Shown: positions 46,482 through 59,214, numbered from the stretch's first letter. The stretch: 64,000 bases of DNA from Liopterus haemorrhoidalis (GCA_963971575.1 OZ020611.1:48442007-48506006); one strand, 5' to 3'. A program made the numbers and translations. The notes: generated by a model from the letters alone, not told the origin.

Positions 46482-47082
46482 TCCAGTATATTTTTTAATT
46501 TTAATTTTAATCAGTCAGCCAGTCAATAACATGTAGTCGACTTCAAAGCTGAATACGACAAGTGATTGAGTTCAGTAAAACTACTGAGTAAAAGTCAGTA
46601 CAGTGATACAGTGAGTCAGTTAAGTGAATATCTGGATTAGTATGGACTACACAGTGATAAACCGATAAAAGTTAACTGGTTAGAAGTGTAGTAACTAGTG
46701 TTGTCGATTATTTTATGTAACTGTATTGTAAGATAATTAACGTGTCAGTTCATTATTTAAGTATTTTAATAAATAAAAAAATCACAACAAAATGTGTATC
46801 GTAAAATTTTCAGGATCATTTAGATGGGCAGTAGGGTTTCTGGACTCGACTCGACTGGACTCGGACTCGTCGAATATTAGGGTAATTACTCGGACTCGGG
46901 AATCGACTCTAATGCTCGACGAGTCCACGTTTTTAAAATTAAGTAAAAACCAGTAAATTCAAAAGGTGCTTTCTAGAAATGTGTTGATAAATTTCTAGAT
47001 TTATGTTTTATTTATTGTTTTGAATTATACACATTGCTACGGACATTAACGGAGACTCATCTTCACTAATCAAATCAAATCT

Positions 47083-48318
47083 TTGCTAATCAAATTGGTC
47101 TACATTTGTTTAAACCACTTGAACGTTATCAACTTATTAAATTCAACTTATTGTTTTTACACAATATTCGATGTATATACAATTAACAGCTGTGTCAGCT
47201 TAGAGTCCCTTAATTCGTTAGTATTTCTCAAATCAACAACATCAACATCAACAACAGATGCAATATCATCATTCCTTTCTGAAATATCGGGTTCCATGGA
47301 ATCTAGAGAATACTGCTTGGCCACATTATTAGATCTTTCAAAAGCTTTTGATTGTGTCACCCATGAAATACTATTAGAAAAGTTAACCTTATATGGATTT
47401 GACGAGAACAGTAGCAAGTTGATTACATCCTACTTAGAAAATAGGACACAGGGATCAATCCTCGGTCCTCTCCTCTTCTTGATTTATATCAATGACTTCC
47501 CCTCCTACATTGGTGGAACCAGTATTTTATACGCCGATGACACAACGTTGATTGCAAGATCGCCATCACTTGTTGATGTTACCACTATTAATAACATCGC
47601 AATGCAGAGAGCTAAGTACTGGTTCGACACTAATCGACTCTCCCTAAACCTCAACAAGACCCAACAAATTCTTTTAACACTAAAACCAAACAATTTTGAT
47701 AATCCGAAATCCGTGAACTTATTTGGGGTTCTAATTGATCCCAAACTCACTTGGGATCAGCATGTCAGTGTTTTAGCAAAAAAATTGTGTTCTACAATAT
47801 ATTTGTTAAAAAACCTGACATCCATTGTAAGTACCGACGTTCTGAGAATGGCATACTATGCATTATTCCATTCCCAAATGACATATGGCATTACAGCATG
47901 GGGTCATTCGGCAGCAGCTAACAGAATTTTTAGTTTACAACGACGCGCAATCAGAGTAATTACACGTTCACCCTACAGAGCTGATTGTCGCAATAATTTT
48001 ATTTCTTTAGATATAATGACTTTTCCATCCGCGGTCATGCACCATTCCCTAATTTCGACCCATAAAAAAATATGCAGTTTTCAAACTCATGCGGAAATAC
48101 ACCAATACAACACAAGAGGCAGGTCGAATTTATACCCAGGTTTTCTGAGACTTACTAAATCTCGTAATTGTGAGAACTTCTATGGAGTCAAACTACTTAA
48201 TAAGTTACCAGTGGAACTCAGAAGTTTGGGTTATAACGAATTCAAAAAAAGGATGAAGCAGTTTTTTACTGAACATCCATTTTACTCCACAGAAGAACTA
48301 TTTAAATATAAGTTTTAA
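47083..48318 (+). pseudogene. LINE reverse transcriptase with motif deletion, frame still open
   Basis: 411-residue frame; only the part from about residue 50 is RT-like. STTDAISSFLSEI and LATLLDLSKAFDCVTHEILL carry the first catalytic Asp. NRTQ is joined directly to GSILGPLLFLIYINDFP, so the stretch containing S-G-V-P-Q (RT motif B) has been removed in frame. Then SILYADDTTLIA (intact Y-A-D-D), LNKTQQILLTLKP, VNLFGVLIDPKLTW, RIFSLQRRAIRVITRSPYRA DCR and the ending FFTEHPFYSTEEL. It lacks RNase H, consistent with the CR1/L2/Jockey supergroup. The first ~50 residues look non-homologous. The deletion makes activity unlikely. Confidence 0.85.
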
Positions 48319-48447
48319 AAATGTAATAAAAATCTTGAAATCATATAATAATTGTATAATTAAATGTATATGTCTTGACTGACTTAAAACAGATTTAATG
48401 TAACTAAGTCAATAAATATATTATTATTATTATTATTATTATTATAA
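48319..48447 (+). other. LINE 3' end with (ATT)n tail
   Basis: After the stop: TATGTCTTGACTGACTTAAA ... CTAAGTCAATAAATATATTA then about eight ATT units (48418-48445). The GACTGACT and GTCAATAAA elements also occur at the 3' end of the 42737-44550 LINE, so the two belong to one supergroup with an ATT-type tail. Confidence 0.7.
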
Positions 48448-48725
48448 ATATTTCTACCTTAAGATAAAAAGCAATTAAATTGTTATATCTAGTTTTAAAA
48501 TTTAAGTTTTGAAAATAAATAAATTGATTAATAAATAAATTTCAGCCACAACCACAAATTTTGTATTTTATTTTTTGTTACAAAAACTTCACCTTTGAGA
48601 ATCATTATTGAGCTCCAAAATATTAAACGTTTTCACTTATTAATTTCAGTTTAGATTTAAATCCGTACTCGACTCGGACTCGATGAGTCTTAAAAACTCG
48701 AGTTTCCAGAAACCCTAATGGGCAG

Positions 48726-50586
48726 TTCTAGACGCAAATAGCCATTGTTACTTTGCGCCCAAAATAACTAACTAACTGCAATCTCCAGGACTTCCGGTTC
48801 CGCTAAACTTTTTCATGGTTGATCTATTTTCTTAATATGTAAAGTTTTCTCAGCTGTTGCTAAAGCTTTTTTGATTCATCGACCACGTAACAATAAATAG
48901 GATGTAGATTGAAAAACGCAGAACTTATTTTATCTGCCCTTATGCGCCACCTACACGTTAGAAACTTATTATTATTATTTGCTTTTGTTGATTTTATATC
49001 TAAAAATTTCAGTTGCTTATTTGTTATACCTTTTGCAAATGCAAATATGGGATATACATTGACTGTTTATGTGCTAATCAAATAAAACTTTTGCTGTTTT
49101 CTTTGTCCCTCTAACACTTTTAAATGTAAACAATCTCTCGCTTATTTTGCTACTTTATCTTTCTTTAACTCAATGGATAAGGAAGATGAACTATCTCTCT
49201 TCCTACTTTATTTTTGGAATTTAACCATCCTTTTTCCATCCATTGAACCCATATTATCTATCTCTGTTTATTTTTTTAACGATCATGTTCAGTTTCTTTG
49301 TTCATCTCTACATATTTTGTGTTTTGTCCTTTTCGGTCAACTTGACTCCTGAATGATGCTGTCTTTATCTTGCCTGTTGCATATGAAGTTAACAGGTGGA
49401 ATTCCTGCTGGTTCATGTTAAGTTCAACCAAGACAAAATTCACAAGGAATCTACGCACGATATTGTGCTACGATTTTTGACCTGACTAAACATCGTTAGT
49501 TTAATGTGAAATTAAATGCTTTTGTTTATTAGGGTGGTTAAACTGATAACAGCAAACATTTCAAATGGATTTTTTATTGACCTGCCTAAATAAATATAGA
49601 GAAATTTAATATTTTCTCTGGAATTTGAACAGGTTTTAACAGCTGTGTTTTAACTTGTGAAATATTGGGATAAGTTGAATTGACAAATTGTGACTGTTAA
49701 TTTTCAGAAATTACAAATCAGTCAAATTTAATAATATAATAATCAGTACCTTACTGATTATTATATTATCTATAAAATCATTTTAAACCTTTTAAATCAT
49801 TTTAATTTCAAAAATAAGTGTGTGCAATATTATTTTCAATATTACGCGACAGAAAAAAATCAGCTTAGGCTGAGAAAAAAATTACGTTTGTCTTTAGTTT
49901 AGCATATAGATTTAACGTTCCAAATATATTCAAACGTTTAATCGGAACTAGATTTTGAAACCTAGTAAATTTAATCGATTGATTGGGGATTTTGGCCACT
50001 ACAAAATGGCCAATTAAGCTTTATAAATCATACTTAGATTATATATTTGTAGGTTAGGATAACATTTATTAAATGACATTTTGATTTTTTTGACACTTTT
50101 AATACAAATATCTAGTTTCTTAAATTTGTGTGTCTTCCAAATTTAAAAAATGTATGATGTATTTTATTTTTTATAATAAATGTTACTTAATAATAAATGC
50201 TAACACGAAACATGAAACAACCTAGGCAAGATCTGTTTTCGTGATAATTTAAAAAAACGAAACTCCCGTTTAGTTCCGTATAAACCAAAGAAATGAACTT
50301 ATGCTCACATAATATTTGACACTACAAAACTATTGAACAAATATAAATTATGTTTTAAACAGTTAGTTTTCCTTAAAAATAAATCTTGTTATCAAATATC
50401 TTTGAAATTATTTTGCAATGGTCCAATATTAATGCGGACACCGTTATTTTGGACGTTTGCCATTGCTGATAGTACTAGGCTAGAATAGTTCAATATAATG
50501 AGTATCAGTATCAAAAAGATATAATACTTCATGAGTATATAAAATATATTCGGACGTTTCGGAAACTGCTCAACAATCTGTTTCGG
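48726..50586. other. Mostly unassigned DNA; possible GGAACTA-ended MITE
   Basis: At 49917-50303, ATTCAAACGTTTAATCGGAA CTAG at left and, inward from the right, TTTCTTTGGTTTATACGGAA CTAA are loosely inverted and resemble the foldback at 3803-4232. The rest, including ORF 49276-49458, is unassigned. Confidence 0.4.
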
Positions 50587-52100
50587 TCTTCAGCGATCAC
50601 GAAAAGGGATAAACATTTCAATTTACTTCGAGTTTTTATACCGGGTATTGTAAGAGTGGGACCAGGTTATAGGTGTGTTGCAATTGGTTGGGTGGTTGGG
50701 ATCAGCTATGAGTAGGGACGGGACTACCTGCGGAGGATTAACGACCGGATTAAGGTTGTTTGTCACATTATTGTGCGGTAATGAGTTGTTTGTTACCGAA
50801 TTAGTGACTTGAGAATTAGAAGGATTGTTTTGAATAATGAAAAGCCAGAGTTGAGGAAATTCTATGCTAGCTTGGCTGACAGCATCTCCAAAGTTTTCGA
50901 TCAAAGCAGACTCTTTCAATTTTCTTTAAAAGTTTTGAACTTGTTTTCCTCATACATTAAGGGTTTAGCATCTTTCCATTGGAAATGTTGTTCATTTTCC
51001 CCAGTATGTTCAGCCAGTTTGGAACTGTAAATACCGCCCTGCTGAACTTTTTTCATATGCTCGTTTACCCTAACATGTAGAGGTCTGCAAGTCTCGCCAA
51101 TATATTGTTTTCCGCACTGGCAGGGAATAGAGTAGACACAGTTTTTGTTTAGGACAGATTTGGGTTTCGTACATGATAGGATAGATCTTAAAATCGATGT
51201 GAAGGCTATTTGGATATTATGCTTCTTTAGTATCTTTTTTAGTATCCAATTTTCTCAGATACTCCTTTATAATAGGGCATAGAGATATATCTCACTTCGT
51301 CAGTTCTAGGTGCGTCATTTTTCTTATGATTAATAGCATAAGTAATAATTTTATGACTGTAGCCATTATCCTGTAAGGTGGAACGGATGTTCTTCAATTC
51401 AACTTTTAACAGCCTCTTAGAGGAACAAATTAATTTAGCTCAATTAACTAGACTCAGTGCAACAGCTTTCATAGTGCTATTATGATGGAATGAGTTGAAA
51501 TTAAGATATAGACCTGTGTGTGTTGGTTTTCTGTAGACCGTGGTTGCTAGAACCCCCTTGCCATTTCTGATTATCAAAACATCTAGGAAAGGCAGTTGAT
51601 TGCTAACTTCCAGTTCAACAGTAAACTTAATGTTACGGTGTACTGAATTCAGGTATTGATGGAATTCGTGGAGTTTATCTTTACCATGTGGCCATATGAT
51701 AAAAGTACCATCGACGTATCTTAACCATTTATTCGGTTCGTACTTGGCTTCCCTTATGGCTTTCACTTCAAAATGTTCCATGTATATATTAGCAATCATA
51801 GGTGACAGTGGTGAACCCATAACCATGCCATCCTTTTGTTTGTAATAATCGGTTTCCATTTGAAAATATGTAGTTTTCACACAAAGTGTTAATAACTCCA
51901 TAATGCAGTCAACTGAATTATGTGTTCTAGTAGATAACGTCTGATCACACTCTAGCCTTTCTCGAACAACTGCTAGAGCTTCATCCACAGGCACATTAGT
52001 AAATAGACTCTCAACGTCAAAGCTTACCAGTTTACTCATGACGTTTTAGCTGTAAATTCTTTATAACACTAACAAAATGCTCCGAGTCTTTTACAAAGCT
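50587..52100 (-). mobile_element. Penelope-like element, partial
   Basis: Contains RT palm, thumb and GIY-YIG domain on the minus strand, followed at the low-coordinate end by the motif CGCTGAAGACCGAAACAG (about 50581-50598), the Penelope-type terminal signature. The 5' part of the RT is absent. No terminal repeats identified. Confidence 0.8.
50623..52039 (-). pseudogene. Penelope-like RT + GIY-YIG, frameshifted, active site altered
   Basis: Frame 1 (52039-51440): LVSFDVESLFTNVPVDEAL, DGMVMGSPLSPMIANIYMEH FE and NKWLRYVDGTFIIWPHGK, then LPFLDVLIIRNGKG and TTVYRKPTHTGLYLNFNS: Penelope RT motifs in order. The catalytic Y-V-D-D reads Y-V-D-G, a GAT-to-GGT change. Further on in other frames: IITYAINHKKNDAPRTDEVR Y, then CVYSIPCQCGKQYIGETCRP LHVRVNEH (GIY-YIG with C-x-C and R, E-H), then IKESALIENFGDAV-like tail to 50623. 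At least two frameshifts and a stop. Confidence 0.88.
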
Positions 52101-52954
52101 CTCACTCTTGCCGGCTAGAGGTGTTATTATAATATATAATGTTTAAAGAAAGTAAAGGTAAAAAGAATATAAGATGTATTAAGGGAATATTAAATTTAAA
52201 TTAAATAGTTCAACTCAGAGAATACCCGAATTCTTTTAAACAATTACAATTAAGCGAAAACTTTAAAATTATATGGAGAAAAATTCCTAAAACTATCAAT
52301 GCTAAGAACTATGTATCTAATTATAATAGCAGCCGCAGCAAGGGAAGTACAGGGGCAGAGGGATAGGCGAAGAAAGGAAAGAGGGACAGTATTAGATAAA
52401 AAAGTGCTTTATGAATCTTGAATAATTTTATGAATGTTACTTGTGAAACACTCCCAATTTCAAATTCATAGAACAATTGTTGCCACTTACTTATTCGCAG
52501 AAAGTCATAAGAAAAGTGTCCCTAGTAGTGAAATATGGATGACACTTAATCGGAGTAATGATGCTGAGCATAGCACATGTCCACTACTTTAAATTAATGT
52601 CTTTTAGTCACAAAACTCTCACATATATTCTCCTCTTAACTATTCTGGAATTTAGCGTGTTGCCAACATTAACAACTAGCTGAATTAATTCACTTCTTAC
52701 TTAAATACCATAAATGCTCTAATTTCATAAATAATAATAAATATTTCAAGGGTGACACCTGTTGGCAAAAAGGTGAAACATAATTCACCTTTAAATATGT
52801 TATTGGAATTTAGTTATTCTTAACAATTTTAAACTAATTCATAAACTCTTGTTTTTTTATGATTAACTGAATGCTGGACTGGAACAGAACTGCATTTATA
52901 ACAACTAAGTGATAAAACTAAAAAGCTTAAAAAAGGATAAAATTAATATTATTA
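52101..52954. other. Unassigned DNA
   Basis: No supported feature. Confidence 0.5.
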
Positions 52955-53165
52955 TTTTATTTATTTTACATCGGCCTATTTCTGCAACGAGGTTAATCGA
53001 CGATGCCAGGGGACGAGGTCCTACACCTGAATGAGGGGCGAATGATTGTGAAAATGGGAGAAATGTTAACGTATTATTCTCGCGCGAATTATATCACCAA
53101 CGGGGAATTGAACTAGCAACCTTACAATTTAGACTGTTGTAACCAGTCAAAACTGCATGATTTAA
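52955..53165 (-). repeat. tRNA-derived SINE (minus strand)
   Basis: Read on the minus strand: a head with GACTGGTTACAACAGTCTAA and the B-box-like TAGTTCAATTCCCCGTTGG (~53095-53115). Then a body CATTCAGGTGTAGGACCTCG TCCCC and TCGTTGCAGAAATAGGCCGA, ending in an (AAATA)-rich tail at 52955-52970. The head-body-tail order fits a SINE. The A-box is poor and no target duplication was confirmed. Confidence 0.5.
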
Positions 53166-53332
53166 TGAGCTTGGCCGCTCCGTTGGCAATAAAAAGCTTA
53201 TTAGCAAATATGTAAATATTTAATGGCGGGAAAAGTCTGCGAGTCTCAGGGAATTTGTCTGGGTGTAGTGGCAGCACTGTAAAATTTCTATGCGCGTGCA
53301 TCGATCGATCCGGCAGTCAGGCTCCAGCCACT

Positions 53333-53532
53333 ATGGAGGCTCCAATTGCTCCTACCACCGATTGCGAAGTTCGTGGTGTTATTCGATTTTTGACGGAAAA
53401 AAACAAAAAGCTACTGAAATTCATCGCGAGTTGTGTAGTGTTTATGCATATTCTGTTGCAATGGAAAATTTAATATGGGAAAGCTCTATGATGCAAGTCG
53501 AAAAAGAGCATACGCTATATAAAAAATCATAA
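53333..53532 (+). pseudogene. mariner-like transposase N-terminus
   Basis: Start MEAPIAPTTDCEVRGVIRFL TEKNKK, then after a one-base shift in an A-run, KATEIHRELCSVYAYSVAME N. This is the first helix-turn-helix of SETMAR-like mariner transposases (pattern EIR..IRFL..KN.K..EIH..L...YG). Everything downstream of the first HTH is missing. Confidence 0.72.
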
Positions 53533-53659
53533 AAAAAAAATTTAACAAATGAAAATCGAGTTCATGTGTGTAAGCTCCACCTACAACGTCATGATTAAAA
53601 CTATTATTTGAATTATTTTAGTTTTTTAAGTATCAAAGAGGAATAAATAATTTATATTA

Positions 53660-53935
53660 GTGGAATACTTATAAAACAAATAACACACTGTTAATAGCGA
53701 GAAATACGTTTCTGAAATTGATAAAAATGAAGCTATCAATGAAGTTATCAATAACTTTCTTATTAATTTAACGTAGATTTAAATATGAAGTAAATGCAGA
53801 AAAACTACTGCAATTTTTTAATTAAAATTTTCTTGTGACGAAATTTACGTAGATTATTTAAATTTAGTTTAAAAAAATTAAATAAAAGATTAAATAAGTA
53901 CTCAAATAACGAATAAAAATGATTATTAAAAAATT
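53660..53935. repeat. Dispersed repeat, copy 2 (empty-site paralogue)
   Basis: Matches 20525-20790 (GAATACTTATAAAACAAATA, AAGTAAATGCAGAAAAACTA, TACTCAAATAACGAATAAAA). At its left edge GGAATACT corresponds to the duplicated target GAAATACT of the hAT MITE at 20172. Confidence 0.65.
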
Positions 53936-53985
53936 TTTGATTTTGAAGTAATAAAAATATTGTCTTCCAGTATTCTGTTGGCTTC

Positions 53986-54036
53986 TTCTTCTTCTTTTCT
54001 TCTTCTTCTTCTTCTTCTTCATAATTTTCTTCTTCT

Positions 54037-54072
<36 letters not shown>
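53986..54072. repeat. (TTC)n microsatellite
   Basis: Imperfect TTC/TCT run of ~85 bp with CCTC and ATAATT interruptions. Confidence 0.95.
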
Positions 54073-54075
54073 GGT

Positions 54076-55795
54076 GCCCTGTTCGCTTATCGAAAGCTAG
54101 CGATCATTCTGGCTAACATAGTTTTATTGACAGCAGCACATAATAATAGATCTACTGAGGATTTCCCGTACCACAATAGTAAATTTTTTAGCCACGAAGT
54201 ACTTCTTTTACCTGGCCTTCTACTAGCTTCAATTTCACCCTGCATAATAAGCTGGAGAAGCTGATATTCATTTTAAAACTTCAACATCTTTTTGCATCCT
54301 CCTCTTGGCTTCTTACACTTATTAACACCAATAAAACCCTGAAATCTGTGAAAATTCACACTTCACATCAATTTTTTTGTGTCATGTTAAAAGAAAATAA
54401 ATGTATGAATTCATTTTAAGAGATCTTGTATGGTAAACGTTTACCTGTCAACCAGTTTTCACTGTAATTTCTATATATTTTTGTTATATATTTAATAATT
54501 ATGAAACTTAACCGTTACTTTGATAGAATATTAATCAGAAATTAAGTAATAGCAAGTTATATTTGTTTACCTGCAAAGGTATGCAGTGATGTCATATATT
54601 TTCGACAAACTTCTTGGAAGAATTTTATTTTTGGTTACTACATTATTAAACAATAAACTTGCAAATAAGTATTTTGGTATTTTAGTATCTTATAGTTTAA
54701 TGACACTAGATTCAAAGACAAACTTTTTAAACCTTTTCATATGTTATTAACCTGATTAATCTATTCCTGGCATATTAAATGTTTTAAGTGGCAATAAAAG
54801 AAAATTAGCAGGGACGAGCACAAATAGGTTGGACATAAATCATCTCCAAAATCGAAACAGATGAACTTTCGAACAATCGAACAGTATCACCGATATACAG
54901 GTGTAACACAAAAGTGGAAGTGTCGAAAAGATCTAGCAACAATGAAGTTTCTTTACATACGAAGAGAGCTTTACGTACCTACTTAAGTACTAATATTTTT
55001 CAATCAAATGAACTTATAAAAAAACAGTGGCGAAGGGAGACCTCCGCTAGACTTGCCCTCCCATCAAAATAATAATTATAAAAAAAAAAAATAAAAAAAA
55101 AAATAAAAAAAAAAGATTTAGGTGAACAAGCGCGCGATTTACTGCACTTCAAAAATAGGTTTTTTGGATTGCCTGGACCATGAAACGTGGTCATCAGTCA
55201 AAATCTCGACATCGAAAATTAAGGTTGAGAGAGTAAAAATAATAAAAACAATGAACTCATATGTATATCTTGCTAATAGAAGTTATTTTAACTTTACTTA
55301 TTTTCACCCGATATACCTATACATCTCTAATTAGATATGTCGACCTATATAGTTCAGAAACATGGTGCTGACGAAGAAAGCTTAAAGACTAGTTAATTAT
55401 TTAGTTCGTAAAAATTTTTGGCTCACAGAAGCAATGTCTAATTGCGCCTAACACAGCCCATCTAAATGACTAGATTATATACTAAAAGGAATAAATAAAA
55501 CAATAAATAAATAAATAAAATCTTATACACATACTCAATAAAAGAAATCTTGACTTAAATTAGAATAAAAGTCTGTTCAAAAAACTGAACAGATGCAGGG
55601 TGATGGATAGGAGGCTGTAAAGTGACCCTCTCCCCCAAGAGCTAAACAAATATGTGTTTTTACTGTTTTTAATTCATACATGTCAATTTTAGATCTTATG
55701 AGCTTTTTTTTTGGTTTAGTCTTCGCACGTATTTCATCACTTGTATTTTAGAAACGAGGATCTTATTTTTTAGGGCAGCACTTGTATTTTGAAAG
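54076..55795. other. Unassigned DNA with one composite-repeat end
   Basis: AAAACCCTGAAATCTGTGAA AATTCACACTTCACATCAAT (54335-54372) is the complete left terminus of the composite repeat with no body attached. A-rich run at 55080-55115. No gene recognised. Confidence 0.5.
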
Positions 55796-55799
55796 CAAG

Positions 55800-55952
55800 G
55801 ACTTTTTTAACTGTGGACCACAAACATCGAGAAAAAATGTTTTTTTTTTGCGAAATGGCCCTATAATTAATATTAATGAAATTTTGTGTTCGCGGACCAC
55901 CACTGACTCGCGGACAACCAGTGGTCCGCGGACCACATTTTGAGAAACACTG
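55800..55952. mobile_element. Truncated hAT MITE (right end)
   Basis: The right terminus, read inward from 55952, is CAGTGTTTCTCAAAATGTGG TCCGCGGACC, a well-known hAT MITE end style. Two further GGTCCGCG blocks follow inward. The left side (CTGTGGACCACAAACATC) looks like an incomplete opposite end. No 8-bp duplication found. Confidence 0.6.
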
Positions 55953-57772
55953 ATTTAAGTCCATACAAAACATGATTTGTCCAAATTTAATAAATCGCTT
56001 TTTCATATTTTTGCTGATTAAAATTATAATGACCTATATGGAACCTTAAAACTAAGTGAGTCCAAAAATTAGGTTCCCAACTTATTGCAAACAGAGTTAT
56101 AATGATTTTGTAAATATCTCAAAATTATATTACTGTGACAAATCACGTTTTGAATGTTACTTCCTCAAGTATTATCAAAATTTGGCATTTAACAAATAGA
56201 GTCATGACTTAACATATGTTATTGAGACAAATGCAGATTGCAACATGATGAAAACGCCATCCAGTGTCCAGTGTCGACTATTATTGATAGGTAGGAATAA
56301 TATGGTGATGTAGACGTTTGTAGAAGACCTGTTGACATTGTAACATGTCTTGCCTACTGACAATATTCCGTTGTCATAATAGTAAACAAATAAAAGTATA
56401 AAAATATCGACAAGTGGAAGTGGCAGTGAGGAGTATTTTTGAACACACTGTACCATTCCTGGAAGTCGTTCATTCATAACAAGAGAACGACGGTCTGCTG
56501 GATAAGGATGGCGAAAACAAGAGAATGCTGGTGTGAGAGAGATGGGAGAAACACAAGAAATATCACACACAGCTACATGATGGACCAATACGAATAGTCG
56601 AGCTCTTAACATGGGTAAGAAAACCATAGGCGTCGATAGAAAGAATGGTGAAGCTTGTGGAGCACTTACGTAGCAAACATTAGTCAAAACACATCATTAG
56701 TAAGTTGTAATGGAACCCGTTTTTCACTCACAAGAATGAGGAACATAGAATTAACCAAAAAATGCCGAGATCAAAATGTCTAGAAAATTTCAATAATAAT
56801 ATAGTCCATTTATCTATCGTGTCATGCTCTTACTTGAACCTACCTAAGACCTTATCACACTAGGGTTAATATTAACGTCAAGACTTGAAAAAATAAAGTT
56901 TTTGCATTCGAATCGAAGTCATTTGTGTGTAATAATATGAAAATAAACCAAGGTTTTAAAGACTAGGCAAATGGAACATGGTTCAAGTCCTGTGTCTTTC
57001 TATTCAGGTTATTAAAAAGCGTTTGTGCCAACTGGTCTGTTCTCTCTCTCTCAGTTGATGTATCTTTGTTGTTTGTTTACGTTGAGGTTAGTTTATTGTA
57101 TAATTGTTATTTTTGAATAAATTATTTAAAAAAATTATTTTGAAAAAAGAATTAATTAATTTAGTGAAACTGAACAAATAAACTTTTCAAAGTAAAACTG
57201 TCAACTATCATAATAACACGACGTACGCATGCGCAAAGAAAGTATTTCCAAGTCTTAAGTAATATTCAAATACCTTGCGACAAGACCTAAGGACGTAAAT
57301 CCTGAAAAAAAAGAACTATAAAAGTAAAACTTAGATAGCGTTCTAGAGTGATACGTCGTCAGTAAATTTTTTTCTGTGGCACAAAATGCTAATTTCCAGC
57401 TTGTACTAATTTAGTCTTAGGATAATAAATTTAATTAAATATTATCTCTTCAAGTCGAACTTATGCTATCATTTCAGTTTCATAAAGTGTGCTGTGTTTT
57501 AAACATCAATTTCCGTTTGTATAATAACTTTATGAACTACTGTAATAAAAAAGTGGCTAAATGAAAATTATAAACTAAAACACTTAATTTGGCTGATAAT
57601 GTTTCACTAGTAACCAAAATTTAAAAAAATGTGCTAAAAAATAAATATAACTAGGTATTTGCACGAATCTGTATCCACGAGTACCTTGTACGAACTATTT
57701 TTTATAACCTGAGCTCTCCTGAATTCGAACTGTTTCCGTTGGCAAGTGATGGTTCGATTTAATAGTCTATAT
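55953..57772. other. Unassigned DNA with one 161-codon frame
   Basis: The minus-strand frame 56202-56687 (161 codons) is the longest non-repeat ORF in the window. Its residues (for instance PMVFLPMLRARLFVLVHHVA) show no domain I recognise, and GC here is slightly raised, so it could be a decayed element or chance. No other feature seen. Confidence 0.35.
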
Positions 57773-57880
57773 CAGGGGTGGGCAAATCTTTTGGCCGTCG
57801 GGCCACATTGCGGATGAAAATTTGACCGCTGAACACATTGCGGATAAAAATATTGATCGCGGGCCAAAAAAAAAAAAAAA
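57773..57880. mobile_element. Truncated hAT end
   Basis: CAGGGGTGGGCAAATCTTTT GGCCGTCGGGCCAC followed by repeated ATTGCGGAT(G/A)AAAAT and CGCGGGCC blocks resembles the left end of common hAT elements. No right end or duplication found. Confidence 0.5.
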
Positions 57881-58292
57881 ATTATAATTTTAAATATTGT
57901 TTTTGTTATCTCATCTACATTTAGATAAGAATTAAATTTGTCAACGAAGGAACAGTCCTACGTGGCAAAGCTCCTCGTCATGCTACAAATAAGATGCCCC
58001 ACTTTTTACGAAAGGAACAAGGGTATGAGGGTTCTTAATTGGCCAACAAATAGTCTTGATATGAGTCGAAATTAAAACGTGGCCTATTTCGAAGAAGAAA
58101 CAACAGAACTACAGACAAAACAAGAGACATTAAGGAAATTGAATTAACAACCGGAATATCCCGTAGAATAAGAGTATAAAACATTTCCAAAGGATTATTT
58201 ACAAAGTATTAAAAAGTTAAAAATTTAAATGTTCATTAAAACTCTTTAGACTCTTCAGAATTAAGTATGAAGATTTTTAACTTAAAGAAATT

Positions 58293-58616
58293 AAAATGGG
58301 AGCTCCTCAAGAAAGTGTGCTACGACTGTTCCTTTACCTACTGTACATCAGTGACTACCCGTTAGAAACTAACACTGCAGCAACTTGTTGTTAATGCTGA
58401 GATATTACCAATAGGCAATAGCAATAAGAAATTGACAGAAAACATAGAACAGCCAACTACATATTTGGACAATGCGATGGCAAATCAAACTTAAAGAATC
58501 TAAATCAAATGATATCCAATAGGATCGTCCCTTTGTGGAACTCTTTACCTGCTACTTCTGTAAATGTAACAAGTATTAATTCGTTCAAAAACAAAATTGA
58601 TGTGTCGTTGTGTTAA
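58293..58616 (+). pseudogene. LINE RT scraps
   Basis: MGAPQESVLRLFLYLLYISD YPLET matches RT motif B (A-G-V-P-Q-G-S-V-L-x-P-L-L-Y). About 150 bp later, in another frame, SNRIVPLWNSLPATSVNVTS INSFKNKID matches the C-terminal pattern of CR1/RTE-type ORFs (F-S-x-R-V...WN-x-L-P...V-N-x-F-K). The Y-A-D-D region between is missing. Possibly two different LINEs. Confidence 0.65.
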
Positions 58617-58654
58617 CCGTCTGTATTTTTGATTTGTACAATTTTTTCATACAT

Positions 58655-58796
58655 TAAGGGCCGGGTTCTGAAAGCTTAGTTAACTATAACCAAGAGGTCA
58701 GAAAATTGTTGCTATGGTTACTTATGGGATTGTTATATTATAACCGAATTTAGATAAATGGTTAAACTCGGCTGAGGTTTCAGCAACTGGCCCTGA
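58655..58796. mobile_element. Short MITE with GGGCC ends
   Basis: AGGGCCGGGTTCTGAAAG ... CTTAGTTAAC at left. The right end read inward is AGGGCCAGTTGCTGAAACC followed by GAGTTTAACC. An inverted repeat of about 35 bp with gaps. Ends suggest PIF/Harbinger, but a 3-bp duplication is not clear. Confidence 0.55.
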
Positions 58797-59214
58797 TTAT
58801 TTATATATTCTGTAATATATTTATTCTGGGCTTGATCGGCCTTTGCTGCCTGCCCATTGTTGTACTTAATAATTATGATAATAATATTAATTTCGCTAAT
58901 AGACATTTTAAACATAACTATTTATTAACAGAGTATAATGCTGTCTGTCGTAATCTTCTTTGTCTAATTTTCAGCTCTGACGTTAGTATACGAATAGCTC
59001 ATCCAATGATATATCATTCTAAATTAAAACCCGCATAAATTAAGAATAGAATCAATAACGTAAAGAAAATGATGAGTTTCCTTTTCTATTCTTTTTCGTA
59101 AATGATTTTAAACTGTTAATTTAACAATTACTAATACACCAAGACACAAAAAATACCCAAATTATTTTGACATAGGTATATTTTATATTTCGAATAGACG
59201 AGTTTTGTTACTAA

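Larger units (their letters stand above)
46832..48717. mobile_element. hAT-type element with GACTCG arrays, hosting a LINE
   Basis: Exact 8-bp duplication ATGGGCAG (46824-46831, 48718-48725). Ends TAGGGTTTCTGGACTCGACT and, inward from the right, TAGGGTTTCTGGAAACTCG. GACTCG/CGAGTC motifs fill ~110 bp at the left and ~70 bp at the right end. A reverse-transcriptase-bearing LINE (about 47040-48447) occupies the centre. Without it the element would be under 500 bp. Confidence 0.92.

Noticed and set aside
56202..56687. 161-codon minus-strand ORF as a host gene
   Set aside because: No recognisable domain; residue composition and the repeat-rich setting do not support it.
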